A stretch of 64,000 nucleotides of DNA, from positions 900,527-964,526 of the forward strand of contig JANFAH010000024.1 of the NCBI GenBank assembly GCA_024663395.1, read 5' to 3'. Of this stretch, positions 45,132-57,500 are shown in pieces. Positions within the stretch are counted from its first letter, which is position 1; the number at the start of each line of letters is the position of its first letter. The DNA is from Pisolithus tinctorius. Its lineage: Eukaryota; Basidiomycota; Agaricomycetes; Boletales; Pisolithaceae. The notes under the pieces are model-generated. The model saw only the letters and a list, made by a program, of their open reading frames with translations. It did not search any database and was not told the origin of the DNA. Made by a program: the position numbers and the translations under genes.

Positions 45132-47579
45132 ATGTCTGCTCCTGCAAGTGTCAGCGGTACTAACAAAATCGTCGCCAACGATAGCGAAGTTGTCGCTGTC
45201 GTGGATAGAGACGCGTTGCAACTGGTGATTAGCGGTATGGCGCCATGGAGGGATGCCTTGCAGGGACTTGATGCGTTTGTGGATTACCACGATAACTGGT
45301 AACGTCGACTTACAAACGGCGAACTGGAATGGGCTGCGGGTATCCCTGGTTGTTGATCTGGAGGGGAGAATGACTGTGTCTCGCCGACCATCACGTCCGA
45401 GCCTCTAGAAAGACACCAGGGATTGAGATTATACCGCTAGAACCTGAACAGTGCTCATACCTGCGTAGGGAAGCCCACCAGTGTCGCTGTTTATGTTACG
45501 CTCCTACGGGAGCCACCCATGCATTACTGATGCTCACTTTTTTTCCTGCCTAGAATCAACTTGGCTATAAACAGGTGAGTGAGACTTGAGCTTTTTGATG
45601 TTGTCCCACTCGTTGAATGATAATGATTTAGCAACTACACCGCAGCTGGCACCTCATCGAGAGTTTTGCTGCCAGCTTCGTCGCTCTCAACTTTATTGGT
45701 GGTGTCCGGTACGAAACATATTTATTTTGTCTTTTGTTCCCGACTTACAGCATCGTTCAGTTCTGCACTTTTCCTCGGTCTACTCGCGGGTGGTCCTGCT
45801 GCGATATGGTTGGCAGCACATCTATGGCTCATTGTCTGAAAGTTAACCCTCGAATAGGTCATCGTACGCCGTTACTATGATCTTCATGTTCATTACGGCT
45901 GTAGTGCTGGCGGAAATTTGCTCTGCTTTGCCTTTGAGTGGTTCCATTTACATCTGGGCTGCCGAGAGTGCTGGTCCTAAATATGCGAGATTTGTTGGCT
46001 TTATCGTCGCTTGGTGGGCTTGCACGGCTTGGATGACGTTTACAGCAAGCAACTGTCAGGTTTGTAAACCCGTTTCGCTGCCAATGCCTTCTAATGCGTT
46101 TCCTTAGGCGACTGCCAATTACATCGTCTCTCAGATGGCCGTATGGAATGTCAATTTCCCTGGCGGCGTAGGAAATGACAACATTCAATGGCGTGCCCTT
46201 ATTTGGGGTATCTCTGAATTGATGCTTTTACTGTCTGTCGCGATGAATTACCTCCCGCCGAGACTATACTCCTTCATCTTCAAATTCTCCGTTGGCCTTA
46301 TGATGCTAGACTTTTTCCTATGCCTCATTTGGTTACCCATCGGTGTCTCGAAGACCTATGGTTTCCGATCTGCGAAAGACGTTTTCACTATGACATGTAC
46401 GTTCCCTTGCTATCATTGTAGTCCTGGCAGGATCATTCATCAGTATGCAGACAATGGTACCGGGGCTCCGCCCGCATGGAACTGGATACTTTCTTTGTAA
46501 GTCTTGACATTGCCATTCCTGTCACGTATTCACTCTCATTGTAGCCTATTCACTGCTGGCACGCTGACCGGTTTTGATGCATCCGGGCATATAGCTGAAG
46601 AAACAATGAATGCCAGGTCTGTCGCACGAAAGCGAGATGTGAAATTTCGCACTTACCGGTACTACTAGTGTGGTTGCTGCGAAAGGTATTCTGTCCAGCG
46701 CGATTGCGACGGGCGTTCTCGGCTTTGCCACCACGATCCTGTTTCTCTTCTGCACTCCCGATCTGGACACAGTATTTTCATTGAATGCACCACAACCGTT
46801 TGTCCAGATCTATGCGCTTGCCCTAGGAAAGAAAGCGAGCATCTTCATGACGATAATCGCTGTTCTCGGTCTCATCATGGTTTGTGACAAGCTTCTATCA
46901 AGAAACGGACCCAGTTTGAATTGACTACTTCGTAGAATTCCACTGTTGCCATCGTCGCATCATCACGGCTGGTGTTCGCTGTTGCCCGTGATGGCGTACT
47001 GCCTTTGTCTCGCTGGGTCGGCTGCGTGGATTCGAAAGGCCAACCTCGCAACGCGGTCACTGTCATTTACATCTTTGCTGCTTTGCTCCTCTGCACGATC
47101 TTGCCCAGCCAGGTGGCATTCACCTCGTTGGTTTCGGCCGGGGCGGTTCCGACTATCGCTGCCTATGGATTGATTCCGTTACTCCGCCTAACGATGACGC
47201 CAAATCACTTCCAGTCATCGCACTTCCGACTTGGAAAGTATGCGAAACCGTTCTACGTGTGCGCTGCGTTATTCAACGCACTTATCTTCGCCGTATGTCC
47301 GCACTAGTGAAATTATTCTTTTGACTAACATAGCATCATCTTAGGTGGATATATCGCCATTCTACTTCCCTGTTACAGCTAATACTTTCAACTTCGTGAG
47401 TTATGGTGCCTCAACCGTTCAAGCGCATCTCTGATCAGATTGCATAGGCAATTGTTATCTTCATTGCGATCACCATCTTTGCGGTTCTTAGCTGGTACTT
47501 TATTCCTGAAGAGAAGTGGTTAAGGAGGGAGCAAGTTTTGCGGGCCATGGATGCTTCCGAAGGCCAGGAAGAGCACTAG
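45132..47579 (+). CDS. Amino-acid/GABA-type permease (APC superfamily)
   Basis: The N-terminus MSAPASVSGTNKI is followed, across a 329-nt intron (45225-45553), by a 21-nt exon encoding NQLGYKQ and then SWHLIESFAASFVALNFIGG. This is the 'LGYKQ' entry of fungal GABA/choline-type permeases. Some twelve hydrophobic helices follow, with LPLSGSIYIWAAESAGPKYA, FVGFIVAWWACTAWMTFTASNCQ, TAGTLTGFDASGHIAEETMNA (the FDASGH-AEET signature of the group), LGLIM, ARDGVLPLSRW and SLVSAGAVPTIAAYGLIP. It ends with RREQVLRAMDASEGQEEH and TAG at 47577-47579. The substrate cannot be told from sequence; amino acids, GABA or choline are all possible. Its stop is 49 bp from that of the convergent aminopeptidase gene. 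Confidence 0.88.
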
Positions 47580-47628
47580 ATGCTCAAGGTATAATCGAGA
47601 TTGGTACATCCTTTTGGTACGGAACATA

Positions 47629-49982
47629 TTAAAGTGGTTGGAGACCCAGTAGTCCTTGACATGCTCCTTCCACGTCTGCAACCTATTTGAAAAATATGAC
47701 GGTTCATTTATTCGACACGTCGTGAGAGATTGAATACCAACCTCTTTTGGCGCTGCAACACTAAGGATAATGGGATGTTCCTTGCCTACTAAAACCTCAT
47801 CCTGCGCGCATACACAGTAAACCCGTGAGATCTCTTTATTCAGAAAGGCTGTGACTTACTTCAATTCGAATTCCCATATTATGGAAATTTTTGGGGAATT
47901 GAGGCAGGGGCGGTACATAAATACCTTGGAAACGCACGGAGAAGGCTTTAACAGCGCAGCCGCGATTAGGTTGTGTAATTTCATATACCTGGTTCTATGG
48001 TAATAACCATCCCCGCCTTTAATCTGATGAAGAGATCGTCCCATATACGGCGTATCTATTTTAGCTTACGAAAAAACTTACCGTCCTCCCCGATCAAAAT
48101 TCGACGATTCGTGCAAATCTATCATGGACACGTCAGCGGCCCGTTGCTAGCCTGTCTGTCAGAATGCAGATAGGGAGACTCCCACCTATGCCAATAGGGT
48201 GGCTCAAGAAATGGGGGTAAAGGACTCGCTCCACTTCGCCCGCGTGTAGCCGAAAACCGAGCTGGTTGAGTTCGACTCGGAGAAACTCGCATGAGCGTCG
48301 GTGGAGTTCGTGTAAGGTGAAGGATGCGGTTTCGGTGCATTGGCCAATAAGAGCTTTTTGAGCAGTAAGGACAGCAGTGTAAAGATCATGTTGTGCTGAT
48401 GTAAAACTTCCCGAGGCTGGATATGTACGTGCTAATGAATGCAGTTGCGGGCAAGCCATGGGTTAATGGTAATAAAGCACATCACAACAGTATCACTGAC
48501 TTATATCTGAAGCATAACCACTGAATTTGTAATTGTGTCAGTATAGATGTGTCGATAGAAGGCAGATGTACACCATACTTGTATTCGCACCCAGCGTCCA
48601 CTAGAATCAGCTCGCCATCCTGGATAACTTGGTTGTTCGACGTGTAATGTATTATGAGTGCGTTAGGTCTAGAGTATATGAAGTCATCAGCATATCCTTG
48701 CCCTACTGAATAACAAAAAAATTACCCGGATGCAACGACGGGTACATAAGCCAAGCGTTGAGACCCAGAGAGGCTACAAAGATATTCGAAATGAGCTGCA
48801 ATCGCACTCTCTGATGTACCTGGCTGAGTGAACCGCATGGTCTTGGATGATCGGGTAAGCTTGGCTTATTGGAAAGGAACACAACACCGACCTTTGCGAA
48901 CGCATGGCCACTAATGTCTGCGGCGGCGCGCATGACCTGTTGTTCACGCTTGCTCTTAATAGACCGCAACTTCGCTATCAAAGGAGCCAAAGGTTGCCTT
49001 CTAGGAATCCAGAGTGAGTCGACCACGGATTCACATTCTGAGTTGGACCGGGCAGAGGGTGACAGGTATCTCAGCAAGGACTTTGCTGTCCGTGGAGACC
49101 GTTTGGTGGACGCGTTGGGTAAATCAATGTAGATATTGGAATAAATGCCTGCAAGAGATTTAAGCCGAGCAGGAAATACGTGAATGGGCAACGCATCGTC
49201 AGCCCTGAAGATGGAAACAACATCTTTGAAACTTGTCCTAATCGACACAGGTAAGTATGACGCAAAGGGCAGACGAGGTATGGGGTCACCTAGCACCCTC
49301 CCATTTTTCCTTCGCAGAATCCTTTCCGCCGGAAAATAGCGTCATCCGATATCCACGAGAATTGGATGTCTTCTCTAGAACAGGGGGTAAAGGGGTCACC
49401 TAACTGTGCATACACTCAGGCTCACCAAGTATGACAGCCGCGTCGGGTTCCTCGAAACCCGTTAAATACCAAAAGTCAGAGGCCTGACGGAATTTATAGC
49501 TACTCTGAGGTTCAGGGGCTCAAGAGTGCAGACCGAGTGCAGACAACCTACAAAATGTCTTTGAACGAATGAGACCCATCATTTACACGACGACTTCCGA
49601 CGGTGCGACGCACTTCCGCTCATATATTTGATGGGAGCTGCTACCAAAACGACAAGAGAATCGCTCGGAAGGCTATCCATGAGGGTCCTCCGCCGACATT
49701 CATACTCATCAGCAGGTATACCAGGTGTCAGCTCGTGCGGTCTCACTTTCAAGGGAAGAAGAGATTGTTTCAGCATTCTACCCATTGGGTTCATCCAGCG
49801 AAACACTCACGGAGATGGGGGTGAGATGGGAATAGCGGTTGGCCATAATTTGAAGGTTTATGGTTCTGCGCACTACCGGCCACTGTTGCGAGTGCCCTCA
49901 ACCCGCGACCGCACGTTCTCAGAGGTGCTGTGGCTCGCCATGTGGGCTTTTGCAACGCCAAACGCAGTTGGCGGACTGACAT
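47629..49982 (-). CDS. Mitochondrial Xaa-Pro aminopeptidase (Icp55/XPNPEP3-like, M24B)
   Basis: The start at 49982 gives an Arg/Ala-rich, acid-free leader (MSVRQLRLALQKPTW and on) typical of a mitochondrial presequence. Next come PHELTPGIPADEYECRRRTLM and APIKYMSG (N-terminal domain), FRQASDFWYLTGFEEPDA, then REQQVMRAAADISGHAF. The pita-bread metallopeptidase domain shows IIHYTSNN, LVDAGCEY, GYASDITRTYPASGKFT (the metal-binding aspartates), HPIGI and MVITIEPGIYVPPLP (a metal-ligand glutamate). Icp55 and XPNPEP3 trim one residue from imported mitochondrial proteins after MPP cleavage. Many introns; one exon is only 20 nt (48501-48520) and carries GYASDI. TAA at 47629-47631. Confidence 0.88.
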
Positions 49983-50152
49983 GGACCAATGAAAGTTATA
50001 TACAAAAATGGTAGGTACAAGTAAAATAATTCAAGACATAATCACGCGCGCTTGTACTGCAATTAGGCCGATCAAAGGGGGCATAGTCTGGTGTGGAGGC
50101 GGAGCATGGGCTTGGTGCTGCACCCCCACAACGACGCTCGCATACGCTAACC
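49983..50152. promoter_or_regulatory. Bidirectional promoter between aminopeptidase and lipase genes
   Basis: The gap of 170 bp between two divergent ATGs leaves room only for a compact shared promoter. No recognisable TATA box. Confidence 0.4.
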
Positions 50153-52815
50153 ATGCGCTATGACTGGGAACGATACAGCAGACAAGGCATCGACGTGGCT
50201 TCAACACTCACCGCGCTCGCCTTTTCTGCTGTAAGAACGACTACAAAGTTCGGGGTGCGTCTTCCATTTGTGCTCGTGTGCCAGTCAATAATGCTCAGTC
50301 GATGTTACTAAGTTTTCGCTCGTCCGCAACGTCGCATCTAGTACCGTCGGTGCAACGGCCAATGCTCTTGATTACACTGTGTTCGGCAACAATGTCACCG
50401 CCCCAGTCATTGAAGGGGCCGTTGCCAGCGCCATAAACTTTGCAGAGGCGCTTACCCTTGCGCCGATTTTTCTTGGTGAATATATATCCGCTGCCTCTCT
50501 ACGGGTGGCACACAGCTCCATCGATATCCTTTCGATCATATTCTCTGGCAGCACTGAGGCTTCCTTTTCGTTGGTCTCTTTTATTCATCTGGTGAAACGA
50601 GAATGGTACAACCCAGCGGCGCCAAAGGGGAGCATACCCAGGAAGAATTACGGCATAAGAGAGGTCGGAAAGGCCATCGTCGCTTGGGTAGCACTTCAAG
50701 GCGTGACCCAGGAATGGCACGAAAAAGAGTGGAAGAACTCTCTACGCGAAATCGAGGTGCACGATCCACACAGTGGACCACAACTCAAACGTGTGCCGTC
50801 GCGTGTCCGTGTCACTTCCGACGTCATCTTCCCCGGAAACCGTGGCCAGCTCATTTCCGCAGATATCGGAGAGGCTCCCCCAGGTACCCAGAATACCCGC
50901 AAGCGATCCTTGAGTGTTCTCTCCCGTGTTTCGTTTTCATCCATTGCGACTGTTAGGCGAAAGGATAAAGAAGACCTCTTTGAGCGGCCACAGAAATCAA
51001 TAGACGAGATTAAATCAAATTTACGACGCTTCTCGAAAATGGTTTTAGCGGGGTACGGCGGTGCCAGTCTGTTGTTCTTCGGGGTTTCACCCTGGCTCAC
51101 TTCAACATCGAACCGAATAACACCCCCTACCACAAGGAACCAGAAAGAAGTGGAAGAGGCTCAGTTGGAAAGTGCTATCAATGCTGCAGAAGCAGAGGCT
51201 GAAGGCGATTCTTCATACCCTTCCTCGACGCCCGATAATTTGGAATTTTCGTGGTGGGATATCCTAATGGGAAAGCATGATAAGGAAATATTTGAGAGGT
51301 CTGTGCATGGCGATACTCCGAATACCCGGGACGTGCGGGCCCGCGTCCGCGCAACAGCAGTCATTGGTATCGAACGGCAGATGCCAAGATTTTGGGTGCT
51401 CACAGACCACGACAGACGTCAGGTGGTTCTCGTTCTTCGAGGTTCGTTCTTTTCTAGAGGACGACTCGCTCCTACGGAAAGTGGATGTATTGAAATCCTT
51501 ACTTCACAGGTACCATGTCCCTGAACGAGCTAGCAGTTGACCTGACTTGTGTACCTGTCGAATTTATACCTTCATGGGGCGTGTCAGGAGAAGACAAGTA
51601 TCATCACGATACCCATAGCCCTAGCGATAACAAAGTACCAGCTGCGAATGCAGGACGACCACAGCTTCCCAGAAGGCCGTCGTTGAGGTCATACCCGTCA
51701 TTAGATAGACGTCCGCGATACCATGTTCACGGTGGGATGCTTCGCATGGCGCGTGTGATGGGTGAAATTGGAAAGCCTGTACACCGCGCTGTAGCGAACG
51801 CTCTCAGCCGAAACCCTGGTTATGGTTCGTCCACGAAACCTTCTATCGCATCTGCTCCGTGAACTAATGGCGTTGTTTGGTGGACACAGAATTGATTCTC
51901 TGTGGGCACAGCCTTGGAGCGGGGGTTGCTACTTTACTCGCTCTGGTGAGTGGCATTCCAAAGGAAGTGAAGAGGGTCATTACGCGTCTCATCGATTCCA
52001 CGCACCAATTACAGATGTGGGCAGACCCGACAACGTGCTTGACCATTCCTTCGAGTGGATTGCCAGCCGACTGTCCCGTATTCGTGTATGCATTCGCTCC
52101 TCCGTACGTGGCTTCTTTGCGTTTTTGATGTAAAGCCTCACCGCAATTCTGGCCCTGCCGGAAACAGGTGCCTTACGGATGCAACACTGAGCCACTTGGC
52201 GTCGAACTTGGTAGTCTCGTTTGTATATTCGGACGATGTTGTATCCAGGCTCTCGTTAGGATCCGTCCGGGACATCCGGAACGCGGCTTTGCTACTTTGT
52301 GACGCGAATGAAAGAGGGGAGGAGGGGTACTCAGTAACTACGCAACGAGCCAGGGAATGGAAAAGCGGGAAAGGGTCCGATGATGATTTTCGATGGGTAA
52401 GTGGCTGTCTGGATCCTGCTTGAGGCGTGGTGCGCACTGTCGGGCAGACTTTTCTGTTGTTCATGATTTCTTGTCTTTGCTAATGTTTTCCATCCGCAGT
52501 TTCTGGCGATGCGTAGGACGCTCGAGGCCAATATGCATATGGCAGATCTCTTTCCACCGGGTCGCGTCTTCTGGGCGCGTAGAGATGGAGATCTCCCACC
52601 TTCCCAAAGACTGTCAACTTCGACGGACAAAGTTAGGCTTTTCGAGGTGCTGGATACCGAAAATGTCTTTTCACAGATTGTCTTTTCACGTAGCATGTTG
52701 GGGTACGTCGTGGCTTTTCTCTCTCACATTGACGGCCGAACTGATATGGCATCTTCGTCTACTTAGTGCCCATATGCCGCACAGATACGATCAAGTTTTA
52801 CATGAACTGCTATGA
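50153..52815 (+). CDS. Class 3 lipase, sn-1 diacylglycerol lipase-like
   Basis: The ATG at 50153 (MRYDWERYSRQG) leads, after an intron (50231-50312), into an alpha-helical region with long hydrophobic stretches. A long Ser/Arg-rich linker follows, then the lipase core. RQVVLVLRGTMSLNELAVDLTCVPVEF is the strand and oxyanion region of the lipase_3 fold, VHGGMLRMARVM comes next, and the nucleophile elbow is LILCGHSLGAGVATLLAL (GHSLG). VYAFAPP and FVYSDDVVSRLSLGSVRDI carry the likely catalytic aspartate, and a histidine follows near the end (AHMPHRYDQVLHELL). This arrangement resembles fungal DAGL-like lipases that act on membrane glycerolipids. An inserted loop after VEF carries poorly conserved Ser/Asp-rich sequence, as in animal DAGLs. 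TGA at 52813-52815. Confidence 0.88.
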
Positions 52816-53274
52816 CTTCTTGGTCTAGAGTGGGTCCACGAGATCCTCACCGAGTTATCTGTATACCGCTGAGATTCATTACACATTCCACGGTCGCTAC
52901 TACTAATTTACGACGCATGTAATACCAAGTACCCCGAAGCAAACCAAGCGACGGGATAAACCATGTACATATAACTGTAACTTTCTTGTTGTTCAACTGA
53001 TTCGATGTTTCGGACGAATTCAGCCGCTTAGAATGATTTGCTGTCAGGTCCAACGATGTGGTACTGTTTCATCATTACTATTGAGGCATATCACCATGTG
53101 GCGGTCAATGATAAGTGCAGGATAAATTCGATGATCGCTAGTTAGTGCCAGTGCTGGTAAGCTTGATCGGAAATGAGCCATTCGCTTATCTAATGCCGAA
53201 GTTGGCCCAATCGGCGAATCCCGTGCGCCCCGCAGACGGACTCAGCACAGAAGCGAGGCTCTGTCCAACGCAAC
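52816..53274. other. Intergenic region, nothing recognised
   Basis: The 459-bp gap holds the lipase 3' UTR and the promoter of the next plus-strand gene. No coding or repeat signal seen. Confidence 0.4.
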
Positions 53275-54323
53275 ATGATTGCACACACGGTTCTGCTGGC
53301 ATTGTTGCCTGTTGCTGGCGTATTTGGATTCTCAAACACAGTACCATTCGTTGCGTGGTCGTCGAAAAGGTATGATGCATATATTGCTACCGTTATTGAC
53401 AGTCAATCAACCATAACGCGCAGCTCGAATGTAGTTTCACCTATTTCACCCAGTACGCACCCAAGCCACGGCGCGTTACTCGAAAGCATAACGCAAGACG
53501 AAAATATTTGCTCGTTCGATGCCATTTTCGTGATTGACCATCCAGGGGTAAGTCGCTCAGGTCCTCCGTGTGTACATCCTGTGTTTGACTGGTCAAACTC
53601 TTTCAGTTACATAATTCAGACCTCCGGGGTTTGCATCCATCGTGCGGCGTCGCAACCGCTCTCAAGAATGCGCCATCCTCTCGACAGTTCCCTCACGTTG
53701 AGCGGAGGATCGTGTCTCCGGATCCAGATTCGTTCTCGGAACGAGTCGCGAACCAATGCGACTTTGCGTTGGTAGATATCAGGCCCGAGTCTGGCGTATG
53801 GACACTCGATGGAAATAAGAAGCATATCTTGACGATGTCGATGCCCCCACTCGGAGGCCCCGCCACGCACCGGAAAATTGTTATGTCTCAACACGGTATG
53901 TACATGCATATCCTAAGCGCACCAGTACGCTGAGACTATGTTCCTTGAACCTCATTTAAAGAACAACTCATCTCTGGAGCTTTGGAGAAACTTGCTGTTC
54001 TATCACCCAACCACCTGGTCCTCTATTCGGGAGCCCCACTTCCAGCAGAGAAACGCCAGCTATCCGAATTTGATCCAGATTTTGACGAAGATGGCGATGA
54101 CCCAGTATTCCAAGCAAACATCGTAGCTGCCGCCCCAACAGACGGAAGCATTCTCCAGCGATACCAGCTCCTGACACCTGCGCTCATCATGTCACTACTG
54201 CTCGTCTTCGTCATTCTAATACCGATTGTGGTGCTTGGTATTACAGCGCTTGCCAGTATTCAATCACCTCTGCGTACTGAGGTACCCGCAAGCTATAGTG
54301 CTCACGAAAAGAAGGTCCAATAA
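53275..54323 (+). CDS. BIG1/VOA1-like type I membrane protein (V-ATPase Ac45-related fold)
   Basis: The protein starts with a signal peptide (MIAHTVLLALLPVAGVFGFSN) followed by TVPFVAWSS, the usual start of the BIG1/VOA1 family. The middle includes FVIDHPGLHNSDLRGL (across the intron after 53549) and a lumenal domain. An exon joined at about 53963 reads EQLISGALEKLAVLSPNHLVLYSG. After a linker with an acidic patch the single C-terminal membrane helix follows: LLTPALIMSLLLVFVILIPIV, then ALASIQSPLR, the conserved tail of the family. Members sit in the ER or act as V-ATPase V0 accessory subunits, and in yeast BIG1 affects cell-wall beta-1,6-glucan. Which of the two roles applies cannot be told here. 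Convergent with Mediator 13. Confidence 0.8.
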
Positions 54324-54531
54324 TACGTGGTTGTTGTACATTGCGTAACCTTCTATGGCACTACCATTAATTACAATCTCTGATGACAGAAGGGGAGGTA
54401 TCAATGCACGATGGTTTTACATGTAAGGATACAAGGCGATCTAGCGAGAGCAACAACCAAGTGACAACAGACAGATGGAAGTGGGCGGTAGGTACTAAGG
54501 GTTGCAGAAGAACGTGGGGAATCAAATCCGG

Positions 54532-57500
54532 TTACTCGGTATCTTCCATCCGGAGAGCATCGTGCATTATCTCGAGTGCCGCCAAATGAAGCGGTAGGAG
54601 AGGGTAATCATCCGATCCTTGACCTCGTACGCCGGCAAGGACCGCGAGCTCGTGGTAATTCCGAGTAATTTCTTGGTGCATGACGTCGTCTGAAATTGCC
54701 ATTGATGAGCCAGAGGATCGGAGGGTATGAAGTAGATGGATATGAAGGGTAGGGTAAGTGGCACCGGCCGCAGCCTGCTTCGGAGGGGCATGCAAAAGAA
54801 TTGTTGTGCTAACGGGGAGGAGGGGAAGAGCATCAGTAACAGGTGCACCTTCGGAGTCGGGAATAAAAGAGGCGCCTGCCCAGTGTTGCGTTGTCGGTGC
54901 TGCGAGGGGAATACGGATGGTAGGGTAAAGAAGATACGTTGCCGCCGTCGAGACGTCAACATAGAGAGATTTCGTGGAGTCTTTGTTAGACGTCCGGCGT
55001 GGAAGTGCCTGATGACCAACGTTGTTTGGCAGATTTTGCAGGAGTGACCAGGACGTGGTGCAGTCGGCTGAAAGTATGCTTATGTGGAAGGGGGGTATGT
55101 CACGACATAGAGGAACGGTAGCTGAGAGATGGTGTATCCAAGCTAAAATGATAAGTTGAGTAAATTGACTGAACCTAGAAGAGAGGGGGGCAAAAAACTT
55201 GCCATCGAGTTCGCTTGCAGATAGGACTCCGAGCTTGGTTATCACCAATCGCCACTCTATATTTGCCCTCCGAGCAAACCGCGCTGCGAAATTCCAGATT
55301 TGCACTACCGCCGAAGTCTCCACATCATCATGTGTTAGCCAAGTACCAACATCGTAACTCTCTCCTCGTTGGTCAACACACGACGCCAACAGCCACTTCC
55401 CGCACGATGAGAACCGGTATCCTACATGCAGAAACGTATGTCGGTCTAGGACATCCAACGAGCGAGCCTGTCCATGTTGACTAAAGAGGACAGTCGGAGT
55501 GACAGGTCTGGACAGCGTGAACAACGGTTCTTGAAAATAAGCTTGGGTCGGCTCTCCGGTTTCGATGATTTTGCGGGACATAGTACGTTTTACCGCTCGT
55601 GAAAGTCGCTGGTAGACCGAGAAACAGAGGGTCTCGAGTTCGGCGACGTTGTCCGTCCAGTCATGAGTAGCGATGACAGCCTCTGGAACCAGGTGGAAAA
55701 GGACGGGAAAATTTGCGCAAGATTTTTGAAGGCGCTTGATAGTAGATAGGATTTGTCGGAACAATGGAGAAGCCAACGACATTGCCAAACCAGGAATCGT
55801 AATATAAATAACGAGTGTATTTGACACAGAAGGAAGACCGCCAATAAATGAAACTTGGTGACCAGTCAGGAAAAAAAACGATGCATCTATAAGTTTAACA
55901 CGTACCAAGATGCTTGCGTAGCGTATCCAGACGCCAAGCCAAAATACCATCAGATATACAAAGAGCATGAGTTCCCAAGTTATGTGAACCAAGATGATGA
56001 CCCTGATAATGACGCTGTGTGAATGCAACGACGGGCGGAATAATATAGCATGACTTACACTGTAAACCGAGGACATCCTTCGCAACCAAGTCGCAGCTGT
56101 TTGTGGCTGCAAAGGCCCGTTGTCTTCAATGACTAGAAATGAAGTAACGTCCTTATTGCCTCCAAGTGGGGTCAAACCGAGCTTTCCCCAGAACCGAAGT
56201 GATGATGGCAGTAGTTGCACTACATGATCCCCCTTTCCCATTGAAAGCATTGGCGGTTCGAGCCGTTGAAGGAGACTTCGCTCGGGCGCTGCTGCGGCGC
56301 CCGAACGCGACAGGATTTCAGTGACGCATTCGATTCCCGCACGCTTGCCCAGAAACGAAGACAGCTCTAGCGGGCCATCTAGTACATGAACTCGCTTTAT
56401 GATCCCCTACAGCAGCGACGTCCGCAGGCCATACATCATCTTGCCTACTTGGCAGGACGTGAACTTTGCTGGCTCGCCATGCCTTGGCAAAGATGGCGTT
56501 CTCAACAACTTCGCGTGCAAGCATGTTACCAGCTGCTTCGAGGGACTTGGACTTTTCAGAAGCCGCGCCTAGAACGGCAGCAGGAGAAACTGGCGTTGGA
56601 ACGGAAACCGGGACGACAGAAGGGATGGTCATAGGAGCGACTGCAGCTCCGGGTGATCGAAGTGGCTTACTAAGAGGGAGTAGGTACGGATGGTGAAACT
56701 GCATGTGAAGCAATGATGCTCCTAAAGGCAGATATGCTGGAGGGGGGGTCGCTGGACGAGGCAATGCACCGACGTCCGCAATATCTAACTCATCGGAGTC
56801 GGAAAGGGTATCTGAATCAGGATCATCAGGGTCAGCAACGACGCTCTCTGTTTCATCCCGGACATTGTCATAATCATCCAACCAGCTCGGATGAGGGCGT
56901 CGGGGTCGGCCTTGATCAATGGATTTGCGCTTGACGCCGATGAGCCGTCGAACGACGCCTACTCGGTGGTCTGTCGCGGCCCTGTAACGTTCCTTCCAAC
57001 TGTTCGCGCTTGCTGGTGATACAAGTGGGATGGGTTCTGTGCGGTCCTCTTCATCTGGCGGGCTCGGGAGTGCGAACTTGCCCTTATCGTATTTGGAGTC
57101 AGAGAGTCTGTGGCTCTGTGCGAAAGGTATAGGATCGAAGGTCGAAGTAGCTATCAAGGACATGGGTTGATGAGTTTGCGGTGTCGCGGCCACAGACTGA
57201 GCATGGGGGGTTATTTCAGGTGATGGTAGTAACTCCGTGCACTCAGACGCCAAGTCGTGCGCATTGGAATGCAAATCGGGACCCGTAGGAATAAAGGTAT
57301 CCGTGCTCGTGATTATCGCCGTGTGTGGCATACTGGATACCGTCGGAACAGCGAGTGGTGTACTCTGTGAATGGTTCCCACTACTTAACAATCCTGACGA
57401 GAATCCCAGTGTAGTTGGCGGCCCCACATGTGGTGCAAAGCGGGTTGAAGGTGCAGAATGGGCGTGAGAAGTGCTTGACGGTTGATCGAAGAAGTCGAAA

